Counted from the first letter of the stretch, positions 1-6,736 are shown. The stretch: DNA of 8,761 nucleotides from Parvibaculum sp. (GCA_020062605.1 JAGUWA010000016.1:1-8761); one strand, 5' to 3'. Program-made: numbers and translations. Notes: generated from the letters alone by a model not told the origin.

Positions 1-528
1 GAGCGCCATGCCGGGTCCGGGCTTCGCACCGTGCCCGCTGTCATATCCCGCCGTGAAGTCGATATAGTCCGAAAGCCCGAAGCGCAGGATCGTGCCCGCC
101 GCCGAGGCCGCCACATCGTTCGTCGCGATGCCGAGCGCCAGTCCCCGTCCCTTCATCGCCTGAAAAAAACAGCGCAGGTCGGTGACGGGGATGGAACGCT
201 CCGGCCCGAGTTCGGTGAAATAGCCATCGAGCCGCGCGACAAGTTCCTCCCGGTCGCTGACGCCAAGGAGGCCGCGCCAGGCATCGGCAAGCGCGAATGT
301 ATCGCCCGCCGCCGCGATGCTCCCGGCTTCGAAGCGGCCCGTTTCCTCCCTGTAACCGATGGACGCGAGCATCGCCGGTACGAGCGAAACCCGCCCGCCC
401 GCAAGCGCGGCGGCCACTTCGTTCAGGATCGGCCCCCACGTGCCGTGATAATCGAAAAGCGTCCCGTCCTTGTCGAACAGCACGCCCTTTATGCGGCCAC
501 GCCCCGCACTTCCTCCGCTTTTCGTCAT
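1..528 (-). CDS. HAD-superfamily hydrolase, phosphoglycolate phosphatase-like (partial, C-terminus off left edge)
   Basis: The frame stays open from the ATG at 528 to base 1, giving 176 residues without the C-terminal end. HAD motif I is DKDGTLFD, with nucleophile Asp19 and acid/base Asp21. Motif II is the Thr of IATND (Thr136), and motif III is the Lys of GHGAKPGPGM (Lys169). The helical stretch between motif I and IATND fits the alpha-helical cap of the phosphoglycolate phosphatase-like (Gph/PGP) branch. The expected activity is Mg2+-dependent cytoplasmic hydrolysis of a small phosphate ester; the substrate cannot be read from sequence. The motif IV aspartates (GD...D) should lie beyond the window edge. 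The ribosome-binding site is weak (GGAAC-like). The gene is divergent from the small membrane-protein gene starting at 604. The family is secure, the exact substrate is not. Confidence 0.88.
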   Translation of the reverse strand, partial: MTKSGGSAGRGRIKGVLFDKDGTLFDYHGTWGPILNEVAAALAGGRVSLVPAMLASIGYREETGRFEAGSIAAAGDTFALADAWRGLLGVSDREELVARLDGYFTELGPERSIPVTDLRCFFQAMKGRGLALGIATNDVAASAAGTILRFGLSDYIDFTAGYDSGHGAKPGPGMAL

Positions 529-589
529 CTTGTTCCGTTCCGGGCCAGTTCCGGCTTATAGTGCCACCGGGTAAGCCGCGCAAAAAGTC

Positions 590-596
590 GGGAGGA
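590..596 (+). promoter_or_regulatory. Ribosome-binding site of the 95-aa membrane protein
   Basis: GGGAGGA lies 7 nt before the ATG at 604. This is a strong Shine-Dalgarno match and supports both the reality and the start of this small gene. Confidence 0.75.
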
Positions 597-603
597 CGCC
601 GCC

Positions 604-891
604 ATGCGAACCTTCAAGATCGTCATCGCCGTGGTCCTGATAGCGCTGCTCGTCGGCGTGACAGGCACGATCTACATGCAGAGCCAGGCCGGGGCGATTT
701 CCGTCGGCTCCCTTCTCGGGCTGGTCCTTTTGTCCTTCCTCTACGACAACTGGAGTGTCCTCTTCGGCGGCGGTTCCGCTCCCGCGAGCGCACCCCGCGG
801 CAAGACGGGCGTCGCCGTCGGTCAGGCCGCCGCCCTCACCCGCTTCAGCGAAGGCGAAGTCCGCGGCGCCCCCGGCTTCAAGGGCGGCTGA
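604..891 (+). CDS. Small membrane protein of unknown function (95 aa)
   Basis: I do not recognise a named family. The 95-residue product begins MRTFK followed by a long hydrophobic run (about residues 5-23), which would be an N-in membrane helix or uncleaved signal anchor. A second, shorter hydrophobic segment follows at about 32-47 (VGSLLGLVLLSFLYDNW). The tail is rich in Gly, Ala and Ser with scattered charges and is probably disordered. This predicts a two-helix inner-membrane hairpin with a flexible tail. The strong GGGAGGA ribosome-binding site argues for a real gene. The stop is 3 bp from the stop of the convergent nitroreductase gene. No catalytic or binding motif is visible. Confidence 0.72.
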   Translation: MRTFKIVIAVVLIALLVGVTGTIYMQSQAGAISVGSLLGLVLLSFLYDNWSVLFGGGSAPASAPRGKTGVAVGQAAALTRFSEGEVRGAPGFKGG

Positions 892-894
892 CGC

Positions 895-1482
895 CTAGCC
901 CTCGCGCGGACGCCACTCCGACGTGATCTCCGAAAGCTCCGGGCGCGGACGTTCGTCCTTCGCCACGCTCTCGCTGCCGAAATAGAGATAACCCGCAATC
1001 TTCTCGTTCTCGCCGAGCCCCAGCACCTCGTTCACATCGGCGTCGAACGCATACCACTCGGTAAGCCACTGCGCGCCGTAGCCGAGCGCCGTCGCCGCGA
1101 TCAGCATGTTCTGGCAGACCGCACCGGCCGATAGAAGCTGCTCCCATTCCGGAATCTTGATCCCCGGCGTCACCCGCGACACCACAGCGACCACCACCGG
1201 CGCGCGCGTCAGGCGGCTCGCCTCGAATTCGATCTGCTCGCCCGTCGCACGCGGCTCCACCTTGGCGTAGATGCGCGCAAGCACCTCGCCGAATTGCCGC
1301 CGGGCCTCGCCCTTGAAGAGGATGAAACGCCAGGGCGCGAGCTTGCCATGATCCGGCACACGCGCGCCTGCCCGCAGGATCGTCTGGAGTTCTTCCTCGC
1401 CAGGCCCCGGCTCCACCATGGTTAGGGCCTTCGCGGAGCGCCGTGTCAGCAGAAGGTCGATCGTCTCCGGGGATTTCGGCAC
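895..1482 (-). CDS. YdjA-like nitroreductase family protein (FMN-dependent oxidoreductase)
   Basis: The 195-aa product has the layout of the short YdjA-type nitroreductases. An N-terminal TRRSAKAL (about 13-20, with Arg14/Arg15/Ser16 expected to contact FMN phosphate) is followed by APDHG-like VPDHGKLAPWRF (42-53), which is distinctive of this subgroup. The FMN-side helix is NMLIAATALGYGAQWLTEW (125-143). The length is close to the E. coli YdjA size. The family binds FMN as a homodimer and reduces nitro or other electrophilic substrates with NAD(P)H; the physiological substrate is generally unknown. The start is GTG at 1482, chosen because AAGGAG sits 5 nt upstream. The gene is divergent from the barrel-protein gene and convergent with the small membrane-protein gene. 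Confidence 0.92.
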   Translation of the reverse strand: MPKSPETIDLLLTRRSAKALTMVEPGPGEEELQTILRAGARVPDHGKLAPWRFILFKGEARRQFGEVLARIYAKVEPRATGEQIEFEASRLTRAPVVVAVVSRVTPGIKIPEWEQLLSAGAVCQNMLIAATALGYGAQWLTEWYAFDADVNEVLGLGENEKIAGYLYFGSESVAKDERPRPELSEITSEWRPREG

Positions 1483-1487
1483 GGCAG

Positions 1488-1493
1488 CTCCTT
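1488..1493 (-). promoter_or_regulatory. Ribosome-binding site fixing the GTG start of the nitroreductase
   Basis: On the minus strand AAGGAG precedes the GTG at 1482 by 5 nt. No ATG lies at a comparable distance in frame, so this site decides the unusual start codon. Confidence 0.75.
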
Positions 1494-1518
1494 TTCATTC
1501 TGTCGGGCAAGACCGGGT

Positions 1519-1547
1519 TTTACTTATGGCCCCCGCTTTACTTAGGC
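1519..1547. repeat. Short direct repeat TTTACTTA(T)GGC in the divergent intergenic region
   Basis: TTTACTTATGGC at 1519-1530 and TTTACTTAGGC at 1537-1547 are two near-identical copies whose starts are 18 bp apart. They lie between the divergent nitroreductase and barrel-protein genes. They could be a pair of regulator half-sites or overlap promoter elements, but no well-matched -35/-10 pair is evident. Function is unproven. Confidence 0.35.
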
Positions 1548-1592
1548 AAGCCCGCCCGCCAACATATCCCCTCACGGGATGGGGGCATTCCA

Positions 1593-2414
1593 TTGCAAAA
1601 ACTCTCTTCGTGCAGGGCAGCGATCCTGTCCGCCGCGCTCGCCGTTTTGCTGGGGACGAGCGACGCTCAAGCGGGCGGTTGGCCGCTTGAGCCCGGCACG
1701 GGCGAGGTCATTGTCAGCTTCACCCGGCTTTCCGCCGACGAACGCTTTGAGTCCGACGGCACGAAGCGCTGGACGAGCCACTACACCAAGCTCGAAGTCT
1801 CGCCCTATGCAGAGTATGGCCTCACAAACTGGCTGACGCTGATCGGCGAGGCCGCCTGGTCGCGGCAGGAGACGAATTTCTTCGGCACCGAATACGCCGA
1901 CGAGGACTTCACCCGGCTGAAAGCGGGCGGACGCATCTCTCTCGGCGACTGGCAGGAAACGAGATTTTCCTTCCAGCCAATAGCGACGGTCCACCTCGCC
2001 TCGACGAGCGACGACCCCTCCGCCACGAAAAGCGGCGATGTCGACCTCGAACTTGGTCTCGTGCTCGCACGCAGCGATACCGTCTGGAACATGCAAATGT
2101 TCTCGGTGCAGGAAATCGCCTGGAATTATCGCGATCGCGGCAGACCGGCGGAAGCACGCGCCGACGTCACACTCGGCGTGAAGCCATGGGCAGGCACCAT
2201 GCTGCTGCTGAAAAGTCTCAACACCACGACGCTGGGCTCGACCGAGGTGGGCGATTCCTACACTGCGAACAAGCTCGCCGTCTCTTGCGTTCAGGCGCTG
2301 CCGGAAGAGTTTGCTCCCGGCGTCTCGCTGGAAGTCGGCATGGAACAAACGATTGCGGGGCAGAACACCGTAGACGGCACGACATGGCGTCTCGGCCTCT
2401 GGTACCGCTTCTGA
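1593..2414 (+). CDS. Exported protein, probable outer-membrane beta-barrel, function unknown
   Basis: I read the start as TTG at 1593, giving 273 aa. From there a classical signal peptide appears: basic n-region (QKLSSCR), hydrophobic core (AAILSAALAVLL) and a cleavage site after DAQA (residue 27). A longer in-frame reading starts at GTG 1443, but its extra 50 residues have no signal-like character and overlap the nitroreductase gene. The mature part shows many alternating polar/hydrophobic stretches typical of beta strands and ends RLGLWYRF, with the terminal Phe and upstream aromatic expected of the BAM-recognised beta-signal. It is reminiscent of transporter-like barrels of the MetA-pathway-of-phenol-degradation type, but I cannot confirm this. 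Its stop is 1 bp from the stop of the next, convergent gene. Confidence 0.72.
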   Translation: MQKLSSCRAAILSAALAVLLGTSDAQAGGWPLEPGTGEVIVSFTRLSADERFESDGTKRWTSHYTKLEVSPYAEYGLTNWLTLIGEAAWSRQETNFFGTEYADEDFTRLKAGGRISLGDWQETRFSFQPIATVHLASTSDDPSATKSGDVDLELGLVLARSDTVWNMQMFSVQEIAWNYRDRGRPAEARADVTLGVKPWAGTMLLLKSLNTTTLGSTEVGDSYTANKLAVSCVQALPEEFAPGVSLEVGMEQTIAGQNTVDGTTWRLGLWYRF

Positions 2415-2415
2415 C

Positions 2416-4188
2416 TCAGGGCCCGGTGGAAGCTCGAACGCTCTCCCCTGAAACGCTCTCCCCTGAAACGCTCTCCGCCTTCACCTCGCTGCCGATCAGC
2501 TCAAGCACGTCCGTCTCCGGCGGCGCGTCGCTGCCGCTTCCCGGCACTGCCGCCTTTAGGTCGGCAAGCGTGAACCCCATCCTCACATCATAGGCGCGCT
2601 CTGTCTGGTTCCGCAGCCGCTTCTGCGCCTCATACCAGGCGCGCTTCGTCGCACCGTCCGGACAGGTCGCAAGCTCCTCCACCGCCGTTGCGCCCCAGCG
2701 CAGTTCCGGACAGTGATAGGGGTCGAAGGAAAAGTCGAAAAGCCGCGCCCGCGCCTCCTCAAAACCGAGCCGCCGCGCCGACCCGTCGCTCGCCGTGTAG
2801 ACGACCTCGCAGGCCTCTGCCTCCTGCCGGTAGGCCTCTGCGATGTCGCGCGCGACATCGTCGCCCTCATAGGCGAGCTTCGGGTCACCCTCCTTCGCCA
2901 TCTCAATGAAGCGCGCGATCTGCTCGCGCAGTTCCACGAAGGATGTTTTCAGCCGCGCGTCACGCGACGGCGTCGAATATGTCTCCCAGTCGCCGGACGT
3001 GCCGTAGATATTGTCGGGTAAACGCCCAGGCTGCGCGCGGCTGTTGAGCCCCGCCTTCACGGCAATGTCGATCGACTGCGCGCGATAGTGCAAGTCGTCG
3101 CAAAGCTCGCGCACCATCAGCCGCGTTTCCCCCACGGGATCGTAGGCGACATCGCCTTTTGCCAGCGCGGCCCTCACATAGTCGTAATAGTCGAGCCGTT
3201 CGCCCTTGTAGACGAAGCGCGCGCCCATCCATTGCGTCGCGCGAGGACTTTCCGTGCCGAAGAACTGCTCGTCCGACCAGTCGGCAAGCGCATCGTCCGC
3301 CGCAAGTTCGACGCGCCCGCCATACCACGTGCCGTCTGCGTCCTGAACCGCACCCACGAGTTTCGCCGGCCGCCAGTTCTTGAAACCCGCCCCCATCGGC
3401 GCCGACGCTCGCACAAAGCGCTTGCCGTAGGACCCTCTCGTCAGCGAATTGTCCGGATGCGCATCGATGAAGCGGATGCGCCCGTCATCCTCCACCTTGT
3501 AGACGACGGCCACATGCCCGTTCGGATCGTAGATCACCGTGCCCGGACGGATCGACCCGCGCGCGATCGTCACGGGATAGAAGTCGAAGAGCTCACCCTT
3601 CGTCTTTCCCGGCGCGAACCGGTACATCGCGCTCGACACGACATTGTTGATCGCATTGAGAACGCTCCGCCCGTTCGGGAACGCGCCCTCCAGATGCGGC
3701 AGCACATCCGTTCGCGCATAGACGTAATTGCCATACCGCGAATAACGCAGATCGTTGGAACGGCCGACCGCCGCCACGCCGCTCGTGTAGGAAAAGGGCA
3801 AGCCGTTCTTCCACGCGAAATACGCACGGAGCGCATAAGGCAGGTCAGCGCAGTCCGCATAGAAGAACATGCCTTTCGGATCGCTCGCCTGGTAGATGTT
3901 GTGCGGTCCCTTCAGGCACTCGTCGAAGGTCCGGCAGTTGCTCTCGCCGATCGCCGTCACGAACTCGCCGAAGGCGCGCTCGTCGCTCTCCTTCCATTCC
4001 GTCTTGGTGATGCGCCAGCGGAAGGCTTCGGGCGTCTGGTAATGGGCGGGATCGATTGTCTCGCCGCCGCTCGCCACCGGCGCCATCGTCGCCGTTCCGG
4101 GATCCGCCGTGTCCGCAGCCGCAGGCCCGAGCACGAAAGCTGCCGCGAGCGCGAAAACCGCACCCTGCCATGTCCTCATGCGCGTCAT
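2416..4188 (-). CDS. Exported protein of unknown function with NlpC/P60-like Cys-His arrangement
   Basis: The 590-aa product begins with a signal peptide (MTRMRTWQG, then a hydrophobic run) with a likely cut after Ala25 in PAAA-DT, so it should be periplasmic or secreted. I know no named family for it. Residues about 105-250 resemble a papain-fold/NlpC-P60 core: Cys113 at the start of a helix (ADCADLPYALRAYFAW), then a strand pair RPGTVIYDPNGHVAVVYKV with His225, then RFIDAHPD (Asp242/His244) as a possible third catalytic residue. The order Cys, His, polar matches that fold, but the assignment is inference. The remaining part is largely alpha-helical and carries further cysteines (363, 460, 493, 509) that could form disulfides. 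The C-terminus has a SGESV repeat. The ATG start at 4188 has only a weak, G-rich ribosome-binding site. Confidence 0.82.
   Translation of the reverse strand: MTRMRTWQGAVFALAAAFVLGPAAADTADPGTATMAPVASGGETIDPAHYQTPEAFRWRITKTEWKESDERAFGEFVTAIGESNCRTFDECLKGPHNIYQASDPKGMFFYADCADLPYALRAYFAWKNGLPFSYTSGVAAVGRSNDLRYSRYGNYVYARTDVLPHLEGAFPNGRSVLNAINNVVSSAMYRFAPGKTKGELFDFYPVTIARGSIRPGTVIYDPNGHVAVVYKVEDDGRIRFIDAHPDNSLTRGSYGKRFVRASAPMGAGFKNWRPAKLVGAVQDADGTWYGGRVELAADDALADWSDEQFFGTESPRATQWMGARFVYKGERLDYYDYVRAALAKGDVAYDPVGETRLMVRELCDDLHYRAQSIDIAVKAGLNSRAQPGRLPDNIYGTSGDWETYSTPSRDARLKTSFVELREQIARFIEMAKEGDPKLAYEGDDVARDIAEAYRQEAEACEVVYTASDGSARRLGFEEARARLFDFSFDPYHCPELRWGATAVEELATCPDGATKRAWYEAQKRLRNQTERAYDVRMGFTLADLKAAVPGSGSDAPPETDVLELIGSEVKAESVSGESVSGESVRASTGP
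2437..2476. repeat. 15-bp tandem repeat, about 2.7 copies
   Basis: The unit AACGCTCTCCCCTGA occurs at 2437-2451 and 2452-2466 exactly, followed by a partial copy at 2467-2476. The unit length is a multiple of three, so it encodes an in-frame GESVS repeat near the C-terminus of the exported protein (about residues 572-584) and can change copy number without breaking the frame. Confidence 0.85.
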
Positions 4189-4235
4189 GTTCGAAAGCCC
4201 CCGCCGGCGTTCTGAAGCAGCATCCCTCTGTAACT

Positions 4236-4264
4236 ATTTAACCATAGGAAACGCCCCTTGTCCC
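4236..4264 (-). promoter_or_regulatory. Possible sigma70-type promoter for the 590-aa exported protein
   Basis: On the minus strand GGGACA (4 of 6 to TTGACA) is followed after 17 bp by TTAAAT (4 of 6 to TATAAT), about 50 bp before the ATG at 4188. It lies in the only AT-richer patch between the terminator after thrS and this gene. The match is moderate and the call is tentative. Confidence 0.35.
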
Positions 4265-4312
4265 ACCGCGCCTGAAAGGCGTGCTGCGGCAGGACCGGAG
4301 AAGACCCAAACG

Positions 4313-4346
4313 AAAAAGCCGCCAGCGGTTACCCGCGGCGGCTTTT
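4313..4346 (-). terminator. Rho-independent terminator after thrS
   Basis: On the minus strand AAAAGCCGCC pairs with GGCGGCTTTT. The stem is extended by GCGG/CCGC with one bulged base and closed by a 4-nt loop, and the descending arm runs into TTTTTCGTTT. It begins 17 bp beyond the thrS stop. The opposite strand also ends in a T-rich run (TTTTCTTCTTC), so the hairpin could work in both directions. Confidence 0.88.
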
Positions 4347-4363
4347 CTTCTTCTGCGAAACCC

Positions 4364-6322
4364 TCACTTCAAGTCCGGCGGCGTCGCCTCGTCGCCAAGC
4401 GCCTTCACCACATCGGCAAGCGCCATCGTCTTCTGGTCCTGCGAGCCGAGGCGGCGCACGGAAAGCGTGCCCTCCTCCGCCTCGCGTTTGCCCGCGACAA
4501 GGATCGCCGGCACCTTGCCCACCGAGTGCTCGCGCACCTTGTAGTTGATCTTCTCGTTCCTGAGATCGAGCTCGACACGAAGCCCGGCGGCACGCAACTC
4601 TTCCGCCACCTTCACGGCATACTCATCCGCTTCCGACGTGATCGTCGCCACCACCGCCTGCACCGGCGCGAGCCACATCGGCATCTTGCCCGCGCAACTC
4701 TCGATCATGATGCCGATGAACCGCTCCAGCGTGCCGAGGATCGCGCGGTGCAGCATGACGGCATATTTGCGCGAACCGTCTTCGGCGACATAGGTCGCGT
4801 CGAGACGTTCCGGCAGCACATAGTCGAGCTGCAGCGTTCCCACCTGCCACGAACGCCCGATCGCGTCCTTGAGGTGGAATTCGAGTTTCGGCGCATAGAA
4901 GGCGCCCTCGCCTTCCGCAATGACGAAGTCATGTCCCGTCGCGCGCAACGCATCGCCCAGCGCCTTCTCCGCCGCGTCCCAGCGCTCGATGGTGCCGCCG
5001 AAATTCTCCGGCCGCGTCGCAAGCTTGATGACGACGTCGGAAAAACCCATGTCCTGGTAGACCGCATAGAGCAGATTGACGAAATGCTCCGTCTCCGACT
5101 GGATTTGCTCTTCCGTGCAGAAGATGTGCGCGTCGTCCTGCGTCATCTGGCGCACGCGCATCAGCCCGTGCAGCGCGCCATGCGGTTCGTTGCGATGGCA
5201 GCAGCCGAACTCCGCCATGCGCATCGGCAGGTCGCGATAGGACTTGATGCCCTGATTGAAAATCTGCACATGCGCCGGGCAATTCATCGGCTTGATCGCC
5301 ATGAGGTCGGCCTCGCCCGACAGCACGGGCGCGTCATCCTCCGTATTCGGAATTTCATCGGGCACCACGAACATGTTCTCGCGGTATTTGCCCCAATGGC
5401 CGGACTGCTCCCAGAACTTCGACGCCATGAGCTGCGGCGTCTTCACCTCCCGGTAGCCCGACGCATTCAGCCGCCGCCTGATATAGGCTTCAAGCTGGTT
5501 GTAGATGACGAAACCCTTCGGGTGCCAGAACACCGACCCCTGCGCTTCCGGCTGGAAGTGGTAGAGGTCCATCTCCTGCCCGATCTTGCGGTGATCGCGC
5601 TTCTCCGCCTCCTCCACCATCGTGAGATAGGCCTTGAGATCGTTGTCGTTCGCCCAGCACGTCCCGTAGATGCGCTGAAGCATCTCGTTCCGGCTGTCGC
5701 CGCGCCAATAGGCGCCGGCAAGCTTCGTCAGCTTGAAAGCCTTGCCGAGCTTCCCCGTCGAAGGCAGATGCGGGCCGCGGCACAGATCGAGCCAGTCGCC
5801 CTGCCGGTAGATCGACACCGGCTCGTCGCCCGGGATCGAAGCAATGATCTCAGCCTTGTAGATTTCACCGATCTTCTTGAAATACGCGACCGCCTCGTCG
5901 CGATCCCACACTTCGCGCGTGATCGTCTCGTCGCGGTCCACGATCTCGCGCATCCGCTGTTCGATCTTTTCGAGGTCTTCGGCCTTGAAGGGCTCCGTTC
6001 TTGCAAAGTCGTAGTAAAAGCCGTTCTCGATCACCGGCCCGATCGTCACCTGCGTGCCCGGAAAAAGCTCCTGCACGGCTTCCGCCATCACATGCGATGC
6101 ATCGTGGCGCAGCAGGTCGAGGCCGTCCGGCGTCTCGCGCGTGACGATCTCGACCGCGGCGTCCTTGTCGATCACCGTCGAGAGGTCTTTCACCTGGCCG
6201 TCGATCTTGATCGCCACGGCCTTCTTCGCCAGCGACTTCGCGATGCTTTCGGCAAAGGCCAATCCGTCGAGGGGGGCTTCCACTTCACGAACGGAACCGT
6301 CGGGCAGTTTCAGATTGATCAT
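4364..6322 (-). CDS. thrS: Threonyl-tRNA synthetase
   Basis: The 652-aa cytoplasmic class II synthetase charges tRNA-Thr with threonine. The domains are complete and in order. The TGS domain spans about 1-62. The editing domain has RHDASH (His73/His77) and CRGPH (Cys181/His185), which clear mischarged Ser-tRNA. The catalytic core has the zinc ligands Cys348 (MNCPAH), His399 (DDAHIF) and His525 (MLHRAI), motif 2 at FGCCHRNEPHGALHGLMRVR, and motif 3 in GTLERFIGIMIE. The anticodon-binding domain runs from about 550 to the end. The length is normal for bacterial ThrRS. The start at 6322 (MINLKLPDG) is chosen because it begins the TGS domain and follows AGAGAAG; an in-frame extension to 6445 overlaps yidD and is not needed. 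It is 10 bp downstream of yidD and likely cotranscribed with it. The short leader leaves no room for a T-box. Confidence 0.98.
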   Translation of the reverse strand: MINLKLPDGSVREVEAPLDGLAFAESIAKSLAKKAVAIKIDGQVKDLSTVIDKDAAVEIVTRETPDGLDLLRHDASHVMAEAVQELFPGTQVTIGPVIENGFYYDFARTEPFKAEDLEKIEQRMREIVDRDETITREVWDRDEAVAYFKKIGEIYKAEIIASIPGDEPVSIYRQGDWLDLCRGPHLPSTGKLGKAFKLTKLAGAYWRGDSRNEMLQRIYGTCWANDNDLKAYLTMVEEAEKRDHRKIGQEMDLYHFQPEAQGSVFWHPKGFVIYNQLEAYIRRRLNASGYREVKTPQLMASKFWEQSGHWGKYRENMFVVPDEIPNTEDDAPVLSGEADLMAIKPMNCPAHVQIFNQGIKSYRDLPMRMAEFGCCHRNEPHGALHGLMRVRQMTQDDAHIFCTEEQIQSETEHFVNLLYAVYQDMGFSDVVIKLATRPENFGGTIERWDAAEKALGDALRATGHDFVIAEGEGAFYAPKLEFHLKDAIGRSWQVGTLQLDYVLPERLDATYVAEDGSRKYAVMLHRAILGTLERFIGIMIESCAGKMPMWLAPVQAVVATITSEADEYAVKVAEELRAAGLRVELDLRNEKINYKVREHSVGKVPAILVAGKREAEEGTLSVRRLGSQDQKTMALADVVKALGDEATPPDLK

Positions 6323-6332
6323 GTCTCTTCTC

Positions 6333-6647
6333 TCAATGCGTTCCGTGCGTGCATTCGCGAGGCTCTTCCATCCTCCAGCGTCCATATCGCCACGGCGCCC
6401 AGAAAGGCTGGGGCGCGAGCGTCTCGGGCACCGGGTCGAAGCCATGGCTTCCCCATGGATTGCACCGGACGATCCGCGACAGTCCGAGCCATCCTCCGCG
6501 CCACGGCCCGAAGCGCTCGATCGCCTGCACGGTATAATCCGAGCAGGTTGGCAGATGCCGGCAGTTCGGCCCCAGCAGTGGCGATATGAACCACTGATAG
6601 AGCCGGATCAGGCCGCGCATCGCGAGCGATAAGGGGTCGCGCCGCAT
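6333..6647 (-). CDS. yidD: Membrane protein insertion efficiency factor YidD
   Basis: The 104-aa product carries the YidD signature from near its start: YQWFISPLLGPNCRHLPTCSDYTVQAIERFG, then GLSRIVRCNPW and GFDPVP. The three conserved cysteines are Cys29, Cys35 and Cys62. YidD is a small protein at the inner face of the membrane that assists YidC-dependent insertion, probably through an amphipathic N-terminal helix. It usually sits between rnpA and yidC; here it lies directly upstream of thrS, and neither rnpA nor yidC is in the window. GGAGG lies 12 nt before the ATG, a rather long spacing. An internal Met at codon 10 is an alternative start but has no better ribosome-binding site. Confidence 0.96.
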   Translation of the reverse strand: MRRDPLSLAMRGLIRLYQWFISPLLGPNCRHLPTCSDYTVQAIERFGPWRGGWLGLSRIVRCNPWGSHGFDPVPETLAPQPFWAPWRYGRWRMEEPRECTHGTH

Positions 6648-6689
6648 GGGGAACCGGGTCCTCCGTAAACACGCACTTGTTAGCTTCTA

Positions 6690-6736
6690 GAGTGCATTCC
6701 GAAAAGTGGGAACCGGTTTTCGGACAAAATGCACTC
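6690..6736. repeat. Intergenic palindromic element (two-part stem-loop)
   Basis: GAGTGCATT (6690-6698) pairs with AATGCACTC (6728-6736). Inside it CCGAAAA (6699-6705) pairs with TTTTCGG (6717-6723). There is an ACAA bulge on one side and an 11-nt loop GTGGGAACCGG. It is 16 bp of perfect stem in 47 bp, in the gap between the scaffold gene and yidD. No T-run follows on either strand, so it is not a standard terminator. The CCGAAAA..GGAACCGGTTTTCGG core resembles dispersed palindromes I recall from Rhizobiales-type genomes; copy number cannot be judged from one window. Confidence 0.8.

Noticed and set aside
41..583. Minus-strand 180-codon frame overlapping the HAD gene
   Set aside because: It is an Arg/Gly-rich shadow of the HAD phosphatase, whose own frame contains DKDGT, IATND and the GAKPGPGM lysine motif.
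1443..1592. Longer N-terminus of the barrel protein starting at GTG 1443
   Set aside because: It overlaps the nitroreductase gene and puts 50 non-signal residues before an obvious signal peptide.
3088..4215. Plus-strand open frame (375 codons) antisense to the 590-aa exported protein
   Set aside because: The composition is Arg/His-rich and shadow-like, with no ribosome-binding site or recognisable domain. The minus-strand frame has a signal peptide and a coherent protein-like sequence.
6323..6445. N-terminal extension of ThrRS by 41 residues to 6445
   Set aside because: The added residues are Arg-rich and lie over yidD coding sequence. The TGS domain starts at the Met at 6322, which has a purine-rich site just upstream.
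4109..6589. Very long plus-strand open frame (826 codons) antisense to thrS and yidD
   Set aside because: Its translation is rich in Arg, His and Leu with no domain logic. The opposite strand encodes complete ThrRS and YidD with all expected motifs. Long antisense frames are common in GC-rich genes.
6690..6736. The palindrome as an intrinsic terminator
   Set aside because: Neither strand has a T-run after the stem, and the stem is interrupted by a bulge with an 11-nt loop. A repeat or RNA-structure role fits better.
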